A stretch of 64,000 nucleotides of DNA from Blautia argi (lineage in GTDB: Bacteria; Bacillota; Clostridia; Lachnospirales; Lachnospiraceae): assembly GCF_003287895.1 (NCBI RefSeq), contig NZ_CP030280.1:164001-228000 (forward strand), written 5' to 3'. The notes below the pieces were generated by a model, which saw only the letters and a list, made by a program, of their open reading frames with translations, did not search any database and was not told the origin of the DNA. Below are positions 9,621-18,513 of this stretch, piece by piece (the first letter of the stretch is position 1; the number at the start of each line of letters is the position of its first letter). The position numbers and the translations under genes were made by a program.

Positions 9621-10616
9621 ATGAAGAAAATAACAGTTATAATGCCTGTGTTCAACAAAGAAAAGTACGTAGAAGTGTCAATAAAATCAATTTTAAATCA
9701 AAGTTTACGTGAATTTGAGTTTATCATTATAGATGATGGCTCAGTAGACAAATCAGGGACTATTTGTGATAAATTTGCAGAAAAAGATAATCGAATTAAA
9801 GTGATTCATATTAAGAATAGTGGAGTATCAAATGCAAGAAATATAGGGCTTGATATGGCAGAAGGTCAATATATTACATTTATAGATGCGGATGATAAAA
9901 TCGATATAGAGTATTTGAGAAACTTATATGATTGTATTAGAACATCAAAGGCCGACATAGTAATTAGTGGGTATAAGAAAATATGGGAAGAATCGGATAG
10001 AATAGAGCCTGGAAAGATGAATGTACATGGCTTGGTAAATATGGTGGATATATTACCACGTTTTGCGGAATGGCAAAAGGAATCAGGTATTTTCGGTTAT
10101 TGTTGGGCAAAGATATTTCCCAGAGAATTATGTAAAGATATTTATTTTGATACTTCACTTCGGCTGGCTGAAGATTTTGATTTTTATTTAAAACTCTATA
10201 GAAAAATAAAAACAATTTATTTTGATGATGCTCAGAATTACTTATATCTGCAGGAGGCTGAAAATTCATCTGTGGCAAAAAATGACTATGATATAGACTA
10301 TATGGCTCAGTTGAAAATTAATTTGAGATATAAAGAATTTTTGGAGTATAAAAATGTGTTTTGTGATAGCAATAAAAGGATATTGACTGAAATAATCAGT
10401 AATTATTTTTATTTTTCCTTGTTTTATTGTGATATGTCACAGTTTAAAAATGTTTTTCAAAAATTATATAGCATATATAAAGAGATAAAAATAGAATTTG
10501 TAACGGAAAACATATTCTCTAAATGGTTATTATTTTTATTAAAAAATAATAGAGAAAGAGAAATAAGATATTCGATTAAGTTTTATAGAGCTATAAAAAA
10601 ATGCATTAGAATATAA
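9621..10616 (+). CDS. Glycosyltransferase family 2
   Basis: A 331-residue GT2 enzyme: ITVIMPVFNKEKYVEVSIKS, IIDDGSVDKSGTICDKF, NSGVSNARNIGL, and IDADDKID as the metal site near residue 90. LRLAEDFDFYLKLYR is the ED motif region. It is similar in plan to the genes before and after it, consistent with expansion of GT2 paralogues in this cluster. The C-terminal third is Lys/Ile/Phe-rich and probably associates with the membrane surface. Confidence 0.86.
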   Translation: MKKITVIMPVFNKEKYVEVSIKSILNQSLREFEFIIIDDGSVDKSGTICDKFAEKDNRIKVIHIKNSGVSNARNIGLDMAEGQYITFIDADDKIDIEYLRNLYDCIRTSKADIVISGYKKIWEESDRIEPGKMNVHGLVNMVDILPRFAEWQKESGIFGYCWAKIFPRELCKDIYFDTSLRLAEDFDFYLKLYRKIKTIYFDDAQNYLYLQEAENSSVAKNDYDIDYMAQLKINLRYKEFLEYKNVFCDSNKRILTEIISNYFYFSLFYCDMSQFKNVFQKLYSIYKEIKIEFVTENIFSKWLLFLLKNNREREIRYSIKFYRAIKKCIRI

Positions 10617-10660
10617 TGGTAATTATAGTACCTGTATAAAAGGTTGAAAGGATTTTAATA
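10616..10660 (+). pseudogene. Vestigial N-terminus of a GT2 gene
   Basis: An ATG overlapping the stop of the previous gene reads Met-Val-Ile-Ile-Val-Pro-Val, then a TAA stop, then Lys-Val-Glu-Arg-Ile-Leu. A GT2 N-terminus normally reads VIIVPVYKVEKYL, so the stop sits exactly where Tyr (TAT or TAC) is expected. I read this as a short leftover of a GT2 gene, perhaps the original 5' end before the present start at 10669 was supplied by recombination. The match is short, so chance cannot be excluded. Confidence 0.4.
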
Positions 10661-10668
10661 AAGGATAT

Positions 10669-11595
10669 ATGGAAAGAGAAACAGTATATAATCCTAGCAT
10701 TTCTGTTATTATTCCTGTATATAATACAGGAATTTTAGTATATAGAATGATAAAGTGTTTAGAGCAACAAACATTTCAGAATTTTGAAGTGATTCTTGTT
10801 AATGATGGAAGTACAGATGATTCACAAAATATATGTGAAAAAATAGTCAGAAATAAACCTAATTATTTTTTGTTTGCTCAAAACAATCAAGGGGCATTTG
10901 CAGCCAGAAATTTAGGACTGGAGAAGTCAAAAGGTCAATATATTGCTTTTTTGGATGCGGACGATGTGATTGATAAAAATTATTTAGAGGTTTTATTCAA
11001 ATACTGCAGGCATGCAGAAATTGCAGTTTGTGATATTGCGGTGTATAGAAAGAATATGGAAACTTTCCGATTTACGAGTAGTGACTCAAGGATAACACAA
11101 AGCCAGGCATTGAATAAATTACTTATTAGACAGGAAATAAATTCAGGTCCTTGTGGCAAATTATTTCAACGTAAAATTATCCAGGATATAAAATTTCCTC
11201 CATTAAGAGTATATGAAGATATTTTGTTTGTAATGGAGGCTTTTTGTAAAAGTAAACAGATAGCAATAACGAATGAAACAACATATTATTATATTCAGGA
11301 AGATACAGGTACAATGGGAAATAATCGGAAATCACCATCACTGGATATTGTTACAGCTACAGCAGAGATAATGAAGTTTATTACCAGTAGAAGTGATTTA
11401 GAAGCTAAATGCTTTTATATAACAATTTCTCATTTGTTTCAGTATGCATTACCGCTAACAATTAGCAATCAGTATAAAGAATGTGAGTTTACATGGAAAA
11501 CAAGAAAAACTTTACATAAAATATATGAAACAAATTTTAAAATGCAGTGCAATACCGTGGAAGGAGAAAGTATTATTTTATTTATATGCACATAA
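10669..11595 (+). CDS. Glycosyltransferase family 2 (possibly C-terminally altered)
   Basis: A 308-residue GT2 enzyme with ISVIIPVYNTGILVYRMIKC, LVNDGSTDDSQNICEK, NQGAFAARNLGL and the metal motif LDADDVID near residue 100. RVYEDILFVMEAF is the ED region. It ends VEGESIILFICT without the usual amphipathic tail and is about 20 residues shorter than its neighbours, so a late frameshift or truncation is possible. The start ATG has AAAGG a few bases upstream. Preceded by a vestigial GT2 start. Confidence 0.8.
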   Translation: MERETVYNPSISVIIPVYNTGILVYRMIKCLEQQTFQNFEVILVNDGSTDDSQNICEKIVRNKPNYFLFAQNNQGAFAARNLGLEKSKGQYIAFLDADDVIDKNYLEVLFKYCRHAEIAVCDIAVYRKNMETFRFTSSDSRITQSQALNKLLIRQEINSGPCGKLFQRKIIQDIKFPPLRVYEDILFVMEAFCKSKQIAITNETTYYYIQEDTGTMGNNRKSPSLDIVTATAEIMKFITSRSDLEAKCFYITISHLFQYALPLTISNQYKECEFTWKTRKTLHKIYETNFKMQCNTVEGESIILFICT

Positions 11596-11647
11596 TTGGG
11601 TTTATACAGATGGAAGAATAAAAAAGATAAAAGGGAGATGAAAGATC

Positions 11648-12811
11648 GTGAATAGAATATATATGTATGCCCATGGTGGAAGTGGAAATCATGGATGTGA
11701 AGCAATTGTACGCTCTACTTTGAAAATATTAGAAAATTTGGATGCGGAGAAAGAGTTATTTTCTACCCGACCAGAAGAAGATAAAAAATATGGGATTCAT
11801 AATCTATGTACTGTTATAGCAGAAAAAGAATCCTATTCAAAAAAAAGTCTGGCATTTGCTAAAGCCTATATGAGTTTGAAATTAAAAAATGATTATATGC
11901 CAATGGACAAATTAGATTATAGAAAAGCAATTTCAAAGGTACAAAAAGGTAATATTGCTTTGTCTATTGGAGGTGATAATTATTGTTATGCAGATAATAA
12001 GCGGTATACAATGCTTCAGGATTTGTTTTTGGAACGAGGGGCAAAAACTGTACTATGGGGTTGTTCTGTGGAGCCTGATTTGGTCAGAAAACCGGAAATT
12101 GCCAATGATTTAAAGCGTTATTCGTTGATTACAGCGAGAGAAACTATTTCTTATAATGCTTTAAAGTGTGTAAATCCAAATACCATTTTAGTTTCAGATC
12201 CGGCATTTATGTTAGATAGAAAAGAGGTTATTTTACCTAAAGAATTAGAAAATAAAGAATTTGTAGGAATTAATCTAAGTCCTATGATCGTAGAGAATGA
12301 ATCGAATAATGGTATAACGGTTAAAAATTATGAAAAATTAATAGAATATATTTTGGAACATACCAATTTAAGCATTATGTTAGTACCTCATGTAATTTGG
12401 GAGTTTAATGATGACAGAATTCCTCTGAAAAAACTTTATGAGAGATATAAAGAGTCAAAACGTATAGTTTTATTGGAAGACATGTCCTGCGAAAGAATAA
12501 AAGGTTATATTGCAAAGTGCAGATTTTTTATAGGAGCCAGAACTCATTCTACAATAGCTGCTTATTCTAGTTGTGTTCCGACATTGGTAGTCGGATATTC
12601 GGTGAAAGCGATTGGGATAGCTAGGGATTTGTTTGGAACAGAAGAAAATTATGTTATTCCGGTTCAAAATTTGCAAGGAGAAGAGGAAGTTTTGAATCAT
12701 TTTAAATGGCTTTGTGATAAAGAAAAAGAAATTAGAGAAAATTTAAGAAAGACAATGGAAAACTATAAAATGAGAGCTCTTCGTGCGTATGATGCAGTGA
12801 AAGGTCTTTAA
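11648..12811 (+). CDS. Polysaccharide pyruvyl transferase family protein
   Basis: A 387-residue protein starting at GTG 11648 after GGGAGATGAAAG. MYAHGGSGNHGCEAIVRS is the glycine-rich N-terminal loop of the pyruvyl transferase family (PF04230). GGDNYCYADN and the C-terminal RFFIGARTHSTIAAYSS are the other hallmark motifs. Members transfer pyruvate from phosphoenolpyruvate to a sugar, giving an acidic ketal, although several homologues do other chemistry. Here it would add negative charge to the repeat unit. Only 12 bp separate it from the flippase gene. Confidence 0.85.
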   Translation: MNRIYMYAHGGSGNHGCEAIVRSTLKILENLDAEKELFSTRPEEDKKYGIHNLCTVIAEKESYSKKSLAFAKAYMSLKLKNDYMPMDKLDYRKAISKVQKGNIALSIGGDNYCYADNKRYTMLQDLFLERGAKTVLWGCSVEPDLVRKPEIANDLKRYSLITARETISYNALKCVNPNTILVSDPAFMLDRKEVILPKELENKEFVGINLSPMIVENESNNGITVKNYEKLIEYILEHTNLSIMLVPHVIWEFNDDRIPLKKLYERYKESKRIVLLEDMSCERIKGYIAKCRFFIGARTHSTIAAYSSCVPTLVVGYSVKAIGIARDLFGTEENYVIPVQNLQGEEEVLNHFKWLCDKEKEIRENLRKTMENYKMRALRAYDAVKGL

Positions 12812-12823
12812 TGGGTAAAAGAT

Positions 12824-14356
12824 ATGACGTCAAGAAGTAAGTTTATAGCAAAAAATATTACATTTGGATACATATCCAATATTGTTGCATTAATTCTTAA
12901 TTTTGTTTCCAGAACAGTTTTTATTTATACATTAGGGGATTCTTATTTAGGAATCAGTGGACTTTTCGGCAATGTCCTTGGAATTTTGTCATTTGCAGAA
13001 TTAGGCATTGGAACAGCGATGAATTATGAATTGTATAAGCCCGTTGCAAACCATGATATTGAAAAAATAAAATCTTTAATGAATTTTTATAAGATTGCTT
13101 ATCGAGTTATAGCAACAGTTGTGGCAATAGTTGGGTTAGCAATTTGTCCTTTTTTAAAGTATATTATTCATGATAGCAACGGCGTTTTAAGAGGAAATGA
13201 AATTTATGTATATTACTTAATTTATTTGTTTAATACAGTCATTAGCTATTTTGTTACATACAAATTTAGTCTGGTAAATGCAGAACAAAAAAGTTATATA
13301 TTTACAATAATAAATTCAATTACTAATTTTTTAACAGTAACTTTTCAGATTGTTGTTTTATTACTTTTTAAAAATTTCCTTGTATATTTGTTAACGGCTT
13401 CTATTATAGGAGTTCTTCAAAAGATAGGTATTAGCCTTTATTTGCGTAAGTTATACCCATATCTTTTGGAAAAACCAGTTCAGAAATTAAGAAAAGAGGA
13501 ATTATCTCCGATCAAAAAGAATGTAAAGGCATTGATTATTCATAAGATAGGAGAAATCAGTGTGTATCAAACAGATAATATTATTATTTCAATGTTTGAA
13601 GGAATTAAAACGGTAGGATTAGTTTCAAACTATACATTGCTTATTTCTTCTGTAAAAGGATTTGTTGATATTATTTTTAATTCAGCTATTCCTAGTTTTG
13701 GAAATCTGATGGCGAATAGTGATGATGAAAGAAAATACGAACTTTTTCGTTGTTATAAGTTTTTGGGATTTTGGGTATATGGATTTTGCAGTATTGCGTT
13801 TGCAATTTTGGCATCTCCTTTCATCACTCTTTGGGTTGGGGAAAGTAGAACGATTAGTTATGGAACTGTGTTGCTTTTGATAGCTGATTTTTATTTAGTC
13901 GGACAGAGAATATGTATGAATAATGTAAAAGTTGCAGGAGGTGTTTTCTGGCAGGACAGATATGTGGCATTTTTACAGGCAATTGTTAATGTAGTAATAT
14001 CAATAGTTATGATTAAAAAAATTGGACTGCCAGGTGTATATGTGGGAACCATTGTACAAGGACTTATCAGTACTATTATAAAACCAATCATTGTTTATCG
14101 GGATTTATTTAAAGTAAAACCAAGTTTATATTTTAGACAAGGATTGGGAAACCTGTTAGTGACAATATTGGCAGGAGCGATTACTTATATTATTTCCAAT
14201 ACATGGTTAGCAGAAAGTACCATTTTAAATTTTATGATTCGAATGATTGTTGTTATTGTGATTCCTAATCTGACATTTATGCTTGTGTATTCAAGAACGA
14301 AAGAGTTTGCATATTTGAAAGGTACAATAACGAGAGTAATAAAAAGGAAGGTATAA
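12824..14356 (+). CDS. Wzx-like polysaccharide flippase
   Basis: A 510-residue membrane protein of the MATE-like polysaccharide transport family, with about 12-14 hydrophobic segments. ITFGYISNIVALILNFVSRT at the start, GLFGNVLGILSFAELGIGTA, and YQTDNIIISMFEG mid-protein are typical. It would translocate the undecaprenyl-linked repeat unit across the membrane for polymerisation by the EpsG-type protein. It starts 12 bp after the pyruvyl transferase and ends 2 bp before the next gene. Confidence 0.87.
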   Translation: MTSRSKFIAKNITFGYISNIVALILNFVSRTVFIYTLGDSYLGISGLFGNVLGILSFAELGIGTAMNYELYKPVANHDIEKIKSLMNFYKIAYRVIATVVAIVGLAICPFLKYIIHDSNGVLRGNEIYVYYLIYLFNTVISYFVTYKFSLVNAEQKSYIFTIINSITNFLTVTFQIVVLLLFKNFLVYLLTASIIGVLQKIGISLYLRKLYPYLLEKPVQKLRKEELSPIKKNVKALIIHKIGEISVYQTDNIIISMFEGIKTVGLVSNYTLLISSVKGFVDIIFNSAIPSFGNLMANSDDERKYELFRCYKFLGFWVYGFCSIAFAILASPFITLWVGESRTISYGTVLLLIADFYLVGQRICMNNVKVAGGVFWQDRYVAFLQAIVNVVISIVMIKKIGLPGVYVGTIVQGLISTIIKPIIVYRDLFKVKPSLYFRQGLGNLLVTILAGAITYIISNTWLAESTILNFMIRMIVVIVIPNLTFMLVYSRTKEFAYLKGTITRVIKRKV

Positions 14357-14358
14357 AT

Positions 14359-15327
14359 TTGAAAACAGGAAAACCATTAGTGAGTATTATTACTCCATGT
14401 TATAATGGAGAAAAGGTAATGCATCGTTTGCTGGATAGTATTTTATCACAGACATATAATAATATAGAGTTTATTTTAGTAAATGATGGTTCAACAGACC
14501 GTTCAGAGGAAATATGGTTTGAATACGAAAAGAAATTTAAAAGAAATGGAATAAAAACTATTTATATTTATCAGAGCAATCAAGGACTGGGAGCGGCAAT
14601 TAATGCAGGACTGAAAGTTTTTACCGGAGATTATTTGTGCTGGCCAGATATTGATGATTATTTTGAGGATACTTCAGTAGAAAAAAGAGTAAATTTTTTA
14701 GAAGCCCATAAGGAATATGGAAGTGTCAGTAGCGATGCAAATAAATATATAGAAGACAATTTGTCAGAACCAGTGGGAACAATGGCAAGTTGGATGAAAT
14801 ATAAAGAGGATGAGTGGCAATTTGAATGGATGTTAAAAGGGCAGTCTTTATTCTGTTCTGGCTGCCATATGCTTCGAACAACCAGTTTTTTAGATGTGAA
14901 TCCGGATAGATATATCTATCCGGCGAGAAGGGGACAAAACAACCAAATGTTGCTTCCGATTTATTATAAATATAAACATGGATTTATAGATGAGCCGCTT
15001 TATAATTATATTATATATGAGAAATCAATGTCTACGCCTGATACCACTCGAGAATCAATGTTGGACAGAATTAATGAATATATAGAAATGTTGATGTGGA
15101 CATTTAAACAAATTCCAATGGATGATAAAACAAAGAAGTTTTGTTTTGAGCATTTAAAAAAATTGCAGTGGGAAGACACATCTAAAATTTATGTTAAATA
15201 TGGGAACCCAATTAAGTTTATTAAATTATATTTTGAATTGAAAATATATAGAACAGATATGAAAAGGGAATTTAAAAACATAGTAGTATCAATAAAGCAA
15301 AAGTGGAGAAATAGAAAAATATGCTGA
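14359..15327 (+). CDS. Glycosyltransferase family 2 (first of a tandem pair)
   Basis: A 322-residue GT2 enzyme. I accept the TTG start at 14359 because AAGGAAGG lies about 8 bp upstream and no ATG is available. Motifs are VSIITPCYNGEKVMHRLLDS, LVNDGSTDRSEEIW, NQGLGAAINAGL and WPDIDDYF (DXD near residue 96). RRGQNNQMLLPIYYKYKHGF replaces the usual ED region. It is clearly paralogous to the next gene, which shares CYNGE, GAAMNAAL, DIDDL and YGQNLQLLLP at matching positions. It overlaps that gene by 7 bp. Confidence 0.85.
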   Translation: MKTGKPLVSIITPCYNGEKVMHRLLDSILSQTYNNIEFILVNDGSTDRSEEIWFEYEKKFKRNGIKTIYIYQSNQGLGAAINAGLKVFTGDYLCWPDIDDYFEDTSVEKRVNFLEAHKEYGSVSSDANKYIEDNLSEPVGTMASWMKYKEDEWQFEWMLKGQSLFCSGCHMLRTTSFLDVNPDRYIYPARRGQNNQMLLPIYYKYKHGFIDEPLYNYIIYEKSMSTPDTTRESMLDRINEYIEMLMWTFKQIPMDDKTKKFCFEHLKKLQWEDTSKIYVKYGNPIKFIKLYFELKIYRTDMKREFKNIVVSIKQKWRNRKIC

Positions 15328-16316
15328 ATAAAGACATAGTAAGCTTGATAATTCCCTGCTATAATGGGGAACAGTTTGTGGAAAGATGTATGAGAAATAT
15401 TCTGGAGCAGGATTATGTAAATAATATAGAGATGATTTTGATAAATGATGGTTCTACTGATAAGACAGAAGAAATTATTTTCCAAATGAAAGATATCCTA
15501 GATCAAAAATTATGGAAATTTTGTTACATCTATCAGAAAAATCAAGGAGTAGGAGCAGCAATGAATGCTGCATTAAAAAAGGTTACAGGGGAGTTTTTGA
15601 CCTCATTAGATATAGATGATTTAATGATGCCAAATTCTATTTCGGAAAGGGTTAAATGGTTAAAAAGGAATCCTTCGTATGCATTGGTGAGAACTAATGG
15701 ATATTTTTTATTTCCCGACAAAGTGAAAAAACTTTTTTATCCTGAAGATTATCAAGCTTCACCAGATATATTTCAGGATATTCTAAATGGGAAAATTTAT
15801 AATTGGGCAGGAACATATATGATCCGCACGGAAAAATGGCTGGAAAGATGTCCTTCAAGGGAAATTTACCCATCTAAATATGGTCAGAATTTGCAATTAC
15901 TTTTGCCGGCAGCGTATGGTAATAGAGGAGGGTACATACGTTTTCCACTGATGATGTATTATATACACGGAGAATCCATGACACATCAAAAAGATGAATA
16001 CGGAGAAAAAAGATTGAATAATACATATGGTTTCCAGGATATTTATATGCATGTTATCAAAGAGATATGCAAAGAAAATCAAAAATTAAGTATGTATGAA
16101 AAGATGATAATAGCCACATTTTCTAGGCGGAGAATAGAATTAGCGATTGAATTGAACGATAAAAATTTGTGTAAGCGAGCATATAAAGAATTGCAGGATA
16201 CAAAACTGCAAACAGAACAGGATAGAATTAGAATGTATATGTTTGTATCACCGATAAAAGGGATTTTTTTAAGAATAATACGGAAGCTTAGAGAAAAACA
16301 ACAAGAAATGTTTTAG
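15321..16316 (+). CDS. Glycosyltransferase family 2 (second of a tandem pair)
   Basis: A 331-residue GT2 enzyme, paralogue of the preceding gene. Motifs are VSLIIPCYNGEQFVERCMRN, LINDGSTDKTEEII, NQGVGAAMNAAL, LDIDDLMMP (metal site near residue 97) and KYGQNLQLLLPAAYG. Conserved order and spacing across the two proteins indicate a local gene duplication followed by divergence. The pair could add two successive sugars. It overlaps the upstream gene by 7 bp and sits 8 bp before an acyltransferase. Confidence 0.85.
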   Translation: MLNKDIVSLIIPCYNGEQFVERCMRNILEQDYVNNIEMILINDGSTDKTEEIIFQMKDILDQKLWKFCYIYQKNQGVGAAMNAALKKVTGEFLTSLDIDDLMMPNSISERVKWLKRNPSYALVRTNGYFLFPDKVKKLFYPEDYQASPDIFQDILNGKIYNWAGTYMIRTEKWLERCPSREIYPSKYGQNLQLLLPAAYGNRGGYIRFPLMMYYIHGESMTHQKDEYGEKRLNNTYGFQDIYMHVIKEICKENQKLSMYEKMIIATFSRRRIELAIELNDKNLCKRAYKELQDTKLQTEQDRIRMYMFVSPIKGIFLRIIRKLREKQQEMF

Positions 16317-16324
16317 AAGAGGGA

Positions 16325-17425
16325 ATGAAAATGAAAGAACCTATTATGAAAGTGAAACGTAATTACGGAATAGATATGCTCCGTTTAATAGCAATGTTTT
16401 TTGTTGTAATACTCCATGTATTAGGGCATGGTGGAGCAATGAAAAATGCAACGGGATATAACTATAATGTAAGTAGCCTTTTGTTAATAGTGGCATATTG
16501 TGCAGTAAATTGTTATGCCATTATCAGTGGATATGTTGGTTATAAAGAAGAAGGCAATTATCATTACACAAAATATTTGAAATTTTGGATTCCCGTTTTT
16601 TTCTATAGCGTGGGAATCACAATTATTTTTTATGTTATAAATTCCGGAAGTGTTGGTATTAAAGAGATTATATGGGCTTTTTTTCCTGTTACTACATATG
16701 AATATTGGTATGTGAATGCATATACGGCTTTATTTTTCTTAATACCGTGGATCAATAGATTAATACAAAATATTACTGAAAAAGAATTAAATAGATTGAT
16801 ATTTGTGCTGTTTATGGTTTTTTCTGTGTATCTGACATTTTCTACTTGGTTTGCAGATACATTTACACTCGGGGGGGGATATGATTTTGCCTGGCTTATA
16901 ATCTTATATATTGTAGGTGCATGGATAAAGAAAAATAGAATTAATGAAAAATGGCGTGTATCATCTTGGGGTATTATGATTACTATTTGTATAGCAGTAA
17001 CATGGCTGTGGGAAACATTTGCTCCGGTTGCTAAGCGGCTTTTTGTATCCTATATTAGTGTTACAATTGTTTTAATAGCAGTTGGAATGGTAGCAATATT
17101 TTCAAGACTTCAATTAAGTTCAAAAATGATTTCTATAGTACGTTTCTTTTCACCAGCAGCTTTTGGTGTTTACTTAATACATACACAGACTTGGGTATGG
17201 AGGGGACTTATATCTGATAGATTTTCTTGGATTGCAAATTATAAGACATATAGGATTCCTTTTATTGTAGTAGGATGTGCAGGCGGAATTTTTATAATAT
17301 GCCTTTTAATTGAAAAATTAAGACTTGTCTTGTTTGAAATTCTAAAAATCAATCGATTGATACAAATTTTGGAGAGAAGGTTGGATTCAGTATTGAATAA
17401 ATGCTTTAATAAAATTGGTGGATAA
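16325..17425 (+). CDS. Acyltransferase family 3 membrane protein, contains G8 tract
   Basis: A 366-residue membrane acyltransferase (OafA/AT3 type). YGIDMLRLIAMFFVVILHVL with the conserved Arg and His near residues 22-33 starts the fold, and VNAYTALFFLIPWINRLI and SPAAFGVYLIHTQTW follow; about ten hydrophobic segments. It would O-acylate, probably O-acetylate, a sugar of the polysaccharide. A run of eight G at 16871-16878 encodes part of Thr-Leu-Gly-Gly-Gly-Tyr. GGG glycine codons are otherwise rare in this AT-rich cluster, so a length change here would switch the gene off. In this assembly it is in frame. An upstream ATG at 16325 and an inner one at 16346 are both possible starts. Confidence 0.85.
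   Translation: MKMKEPIMKVKRNYGIDMLRLIAMFFVVILHVLGHGGAMKNATGYNYNVSSLLLIVAYCAVNCYAIISGYVGYKEEGNYHYTKYLKFWIPVFFYSVGITIIFYVINSGSVGIKEIIWAFFPVTTYEYWYVNAYTALFFLIPWINRLIQNITEKELNRLIFVLFMVFSVYLTFSTWFADTFTLGGGYDFAWLIILYIVGAWIKKNRINEKWRVSSWGIMITICIAVTWLWETFAPVAKRLFVSYISVTIVLIAVGMVAIFSRLQLSSKMISIVRFFSPAAFGVYLIHTQTWVWRGLISDRFSWIANYKTYRIPFIVVGCAGGIFIICLLIEKLRLVLFEILKINRLIQILERRLDSVLNKCFNKIGG
16871..16878 (+). repeat. G8 homopolymer inside acyltransferase gene (in-frame state)
   Basis: Eight consecutive G in an AT-rich coding region, spanning two GGG codons and the first two bases of a GGA codon. The gene stays open through it. Such runs are prone to slipped-strand length change. A second acyltransferase gene 2.6 kb downstream carries G9 at 19486-19494 and is out of frame. 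Confidence 0.85.
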
Positions 17426-17512
17426 AGAATGAAATAGTCGGAAGAAATTATTTTATCTAAAAAGTTGAGAAAAAATTATCAGTTACAAATAGAGAACTGG
17501 AGGGAGGTTTAT

Positions 17513-18442
17513 ATGAAGCCGATTTTAACCATACATACAGCAACATACAATCGTGCATATATTTTAGAGAAAGCATACCGTTCTTTACAAAAGCAGACGG
17601 TAATGAATTTTGAATGGTTAATTACAGACGATGGTTCTACTGATGGGACAGAAATATTAGTGGAAGGTTGGATAAAAGAAAACAATCCATTTCATATCAG
17701 ATACATTAAATTAAAACATGAGGGGCTGATTAGAGCTGTAAATCATGCAATTTCTATTGCAAATGGTAAATATTATTTTCGACTAGATTCGGACGATTGC
17801 TTACGTTTTGATGCAGTTGAGAAAATAGTTCAAAGGATAAATGAAATTGATGATAAAGAAGATTTTGTGGCAGTAGGGTTTGTTCGTGTCACAGAAGATG
17901 GGCAACCATTGAAAAAGGTATGGCCGAAAGTGAACGAAAAAGGATTTGTAGATTGCACTAATTTAGAACGGAAAAAGTATGATTTAGATGCAGATATGTG
18001 TGAAGCATATAAGACAGAAATTATGCAAAAGTATAAGTTTCCAGTATGGGAAGGTGAAATGTTTGCACCAGAGCAACTACAATCTGATAAATTAGCGATG
18101 TTGGGATACAAGATTCGCTGGTACAATGAAGGCATCTATATTTGTGAATATCAGGAAGAAGGGCTTACAAAAGGAAATTGGAATCTATTAAGAAAAAATA
18201 AGATGGGATATGCCATGTTGAGTAATATGCAGGTGTTAACTAATCAATGTTTTAAAGAGAAATTTAAAGCAGCAGGACAGCATATAGCTTTATCAATTGT
18301 GGCGGGATACCCATCCTATATTTTAAAGAGTAATAAAAGATGGCTTACTTTGTTAGCATTGCCTTACGGGATATTATTGAGTTTTAGACGGAGAGAGCAG
18401 TTTAAGTGGGATGACCCTGTAAACAAAAGAAACTTATCATAG
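17513..18442 (+). CDS. Glycosyltransferase family 2
   Basis: A 309-residue GT2 enzyme. I start it at ATG 17513, which has GGGAGG 6 bp upstream, rather than at the in-frame ATG 17465. Motifs are LTIHTATYNRAYILEKAYRS, ITDDGSTDGTEILVE, and RLDSDDCLRF (metal site near residue 92). MFAPEQLQSDKLAML and YICEYQEEGLTK place it with the family often annotated as WfeV/EpsE-like capsule transferases. It follows the acyltransferase after 87 bp with no obvious terminator. Confidence 0.84.
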   Translation: MKPILTIHTATYNRAYILEKAYRSLQKQTVMNFEWLITDDGSTDGTEILVEGWIKENNPFHIRYIKLKHEGLIRAVNHAISIANGKYYFRLDSDDCLRFDAVEKIVQRINEIDDKEDFVAVGFVRVTEDGQPLKKVWPKVNEKGFVDCTNLERKKYDLDADMCEAYKTEIMQKYKFPVWEGEMFAPEQLQSDKLAMLGYKIRWYNEGIYICEYQEEGLTKGNWNLLRKNKMGYAMLSNMQVLTNQCFKEKFKAAGQHIALSIVAGYPSYILKSNKRWLTLLALPYGILLSFRRREQFKWDDPVNKRNLS

Positions 18443-18453
18443 ATGATAAGTTT
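18430..18453 (+). repeat. Perfect 11-bp hairpin across the GT2 stop codon
   Basis: AAACTTATCAT and ATGATAAGTTT are separated by 2 bp, giving an 11-bp perfect stem that includes the stop codon at 18440-18442. No T-run follows directly, so it is more likely an mRNA processing or stability element than a strong terminator. The next gene starts 60 bp downstream. Confidence 0.5.
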
Positions 18454-18513
18454 AGCTTTAAGATTTATGAATTGTATAAAATAATCGAAATAAAGTGAAA
18501 AGGTTATAGGACT

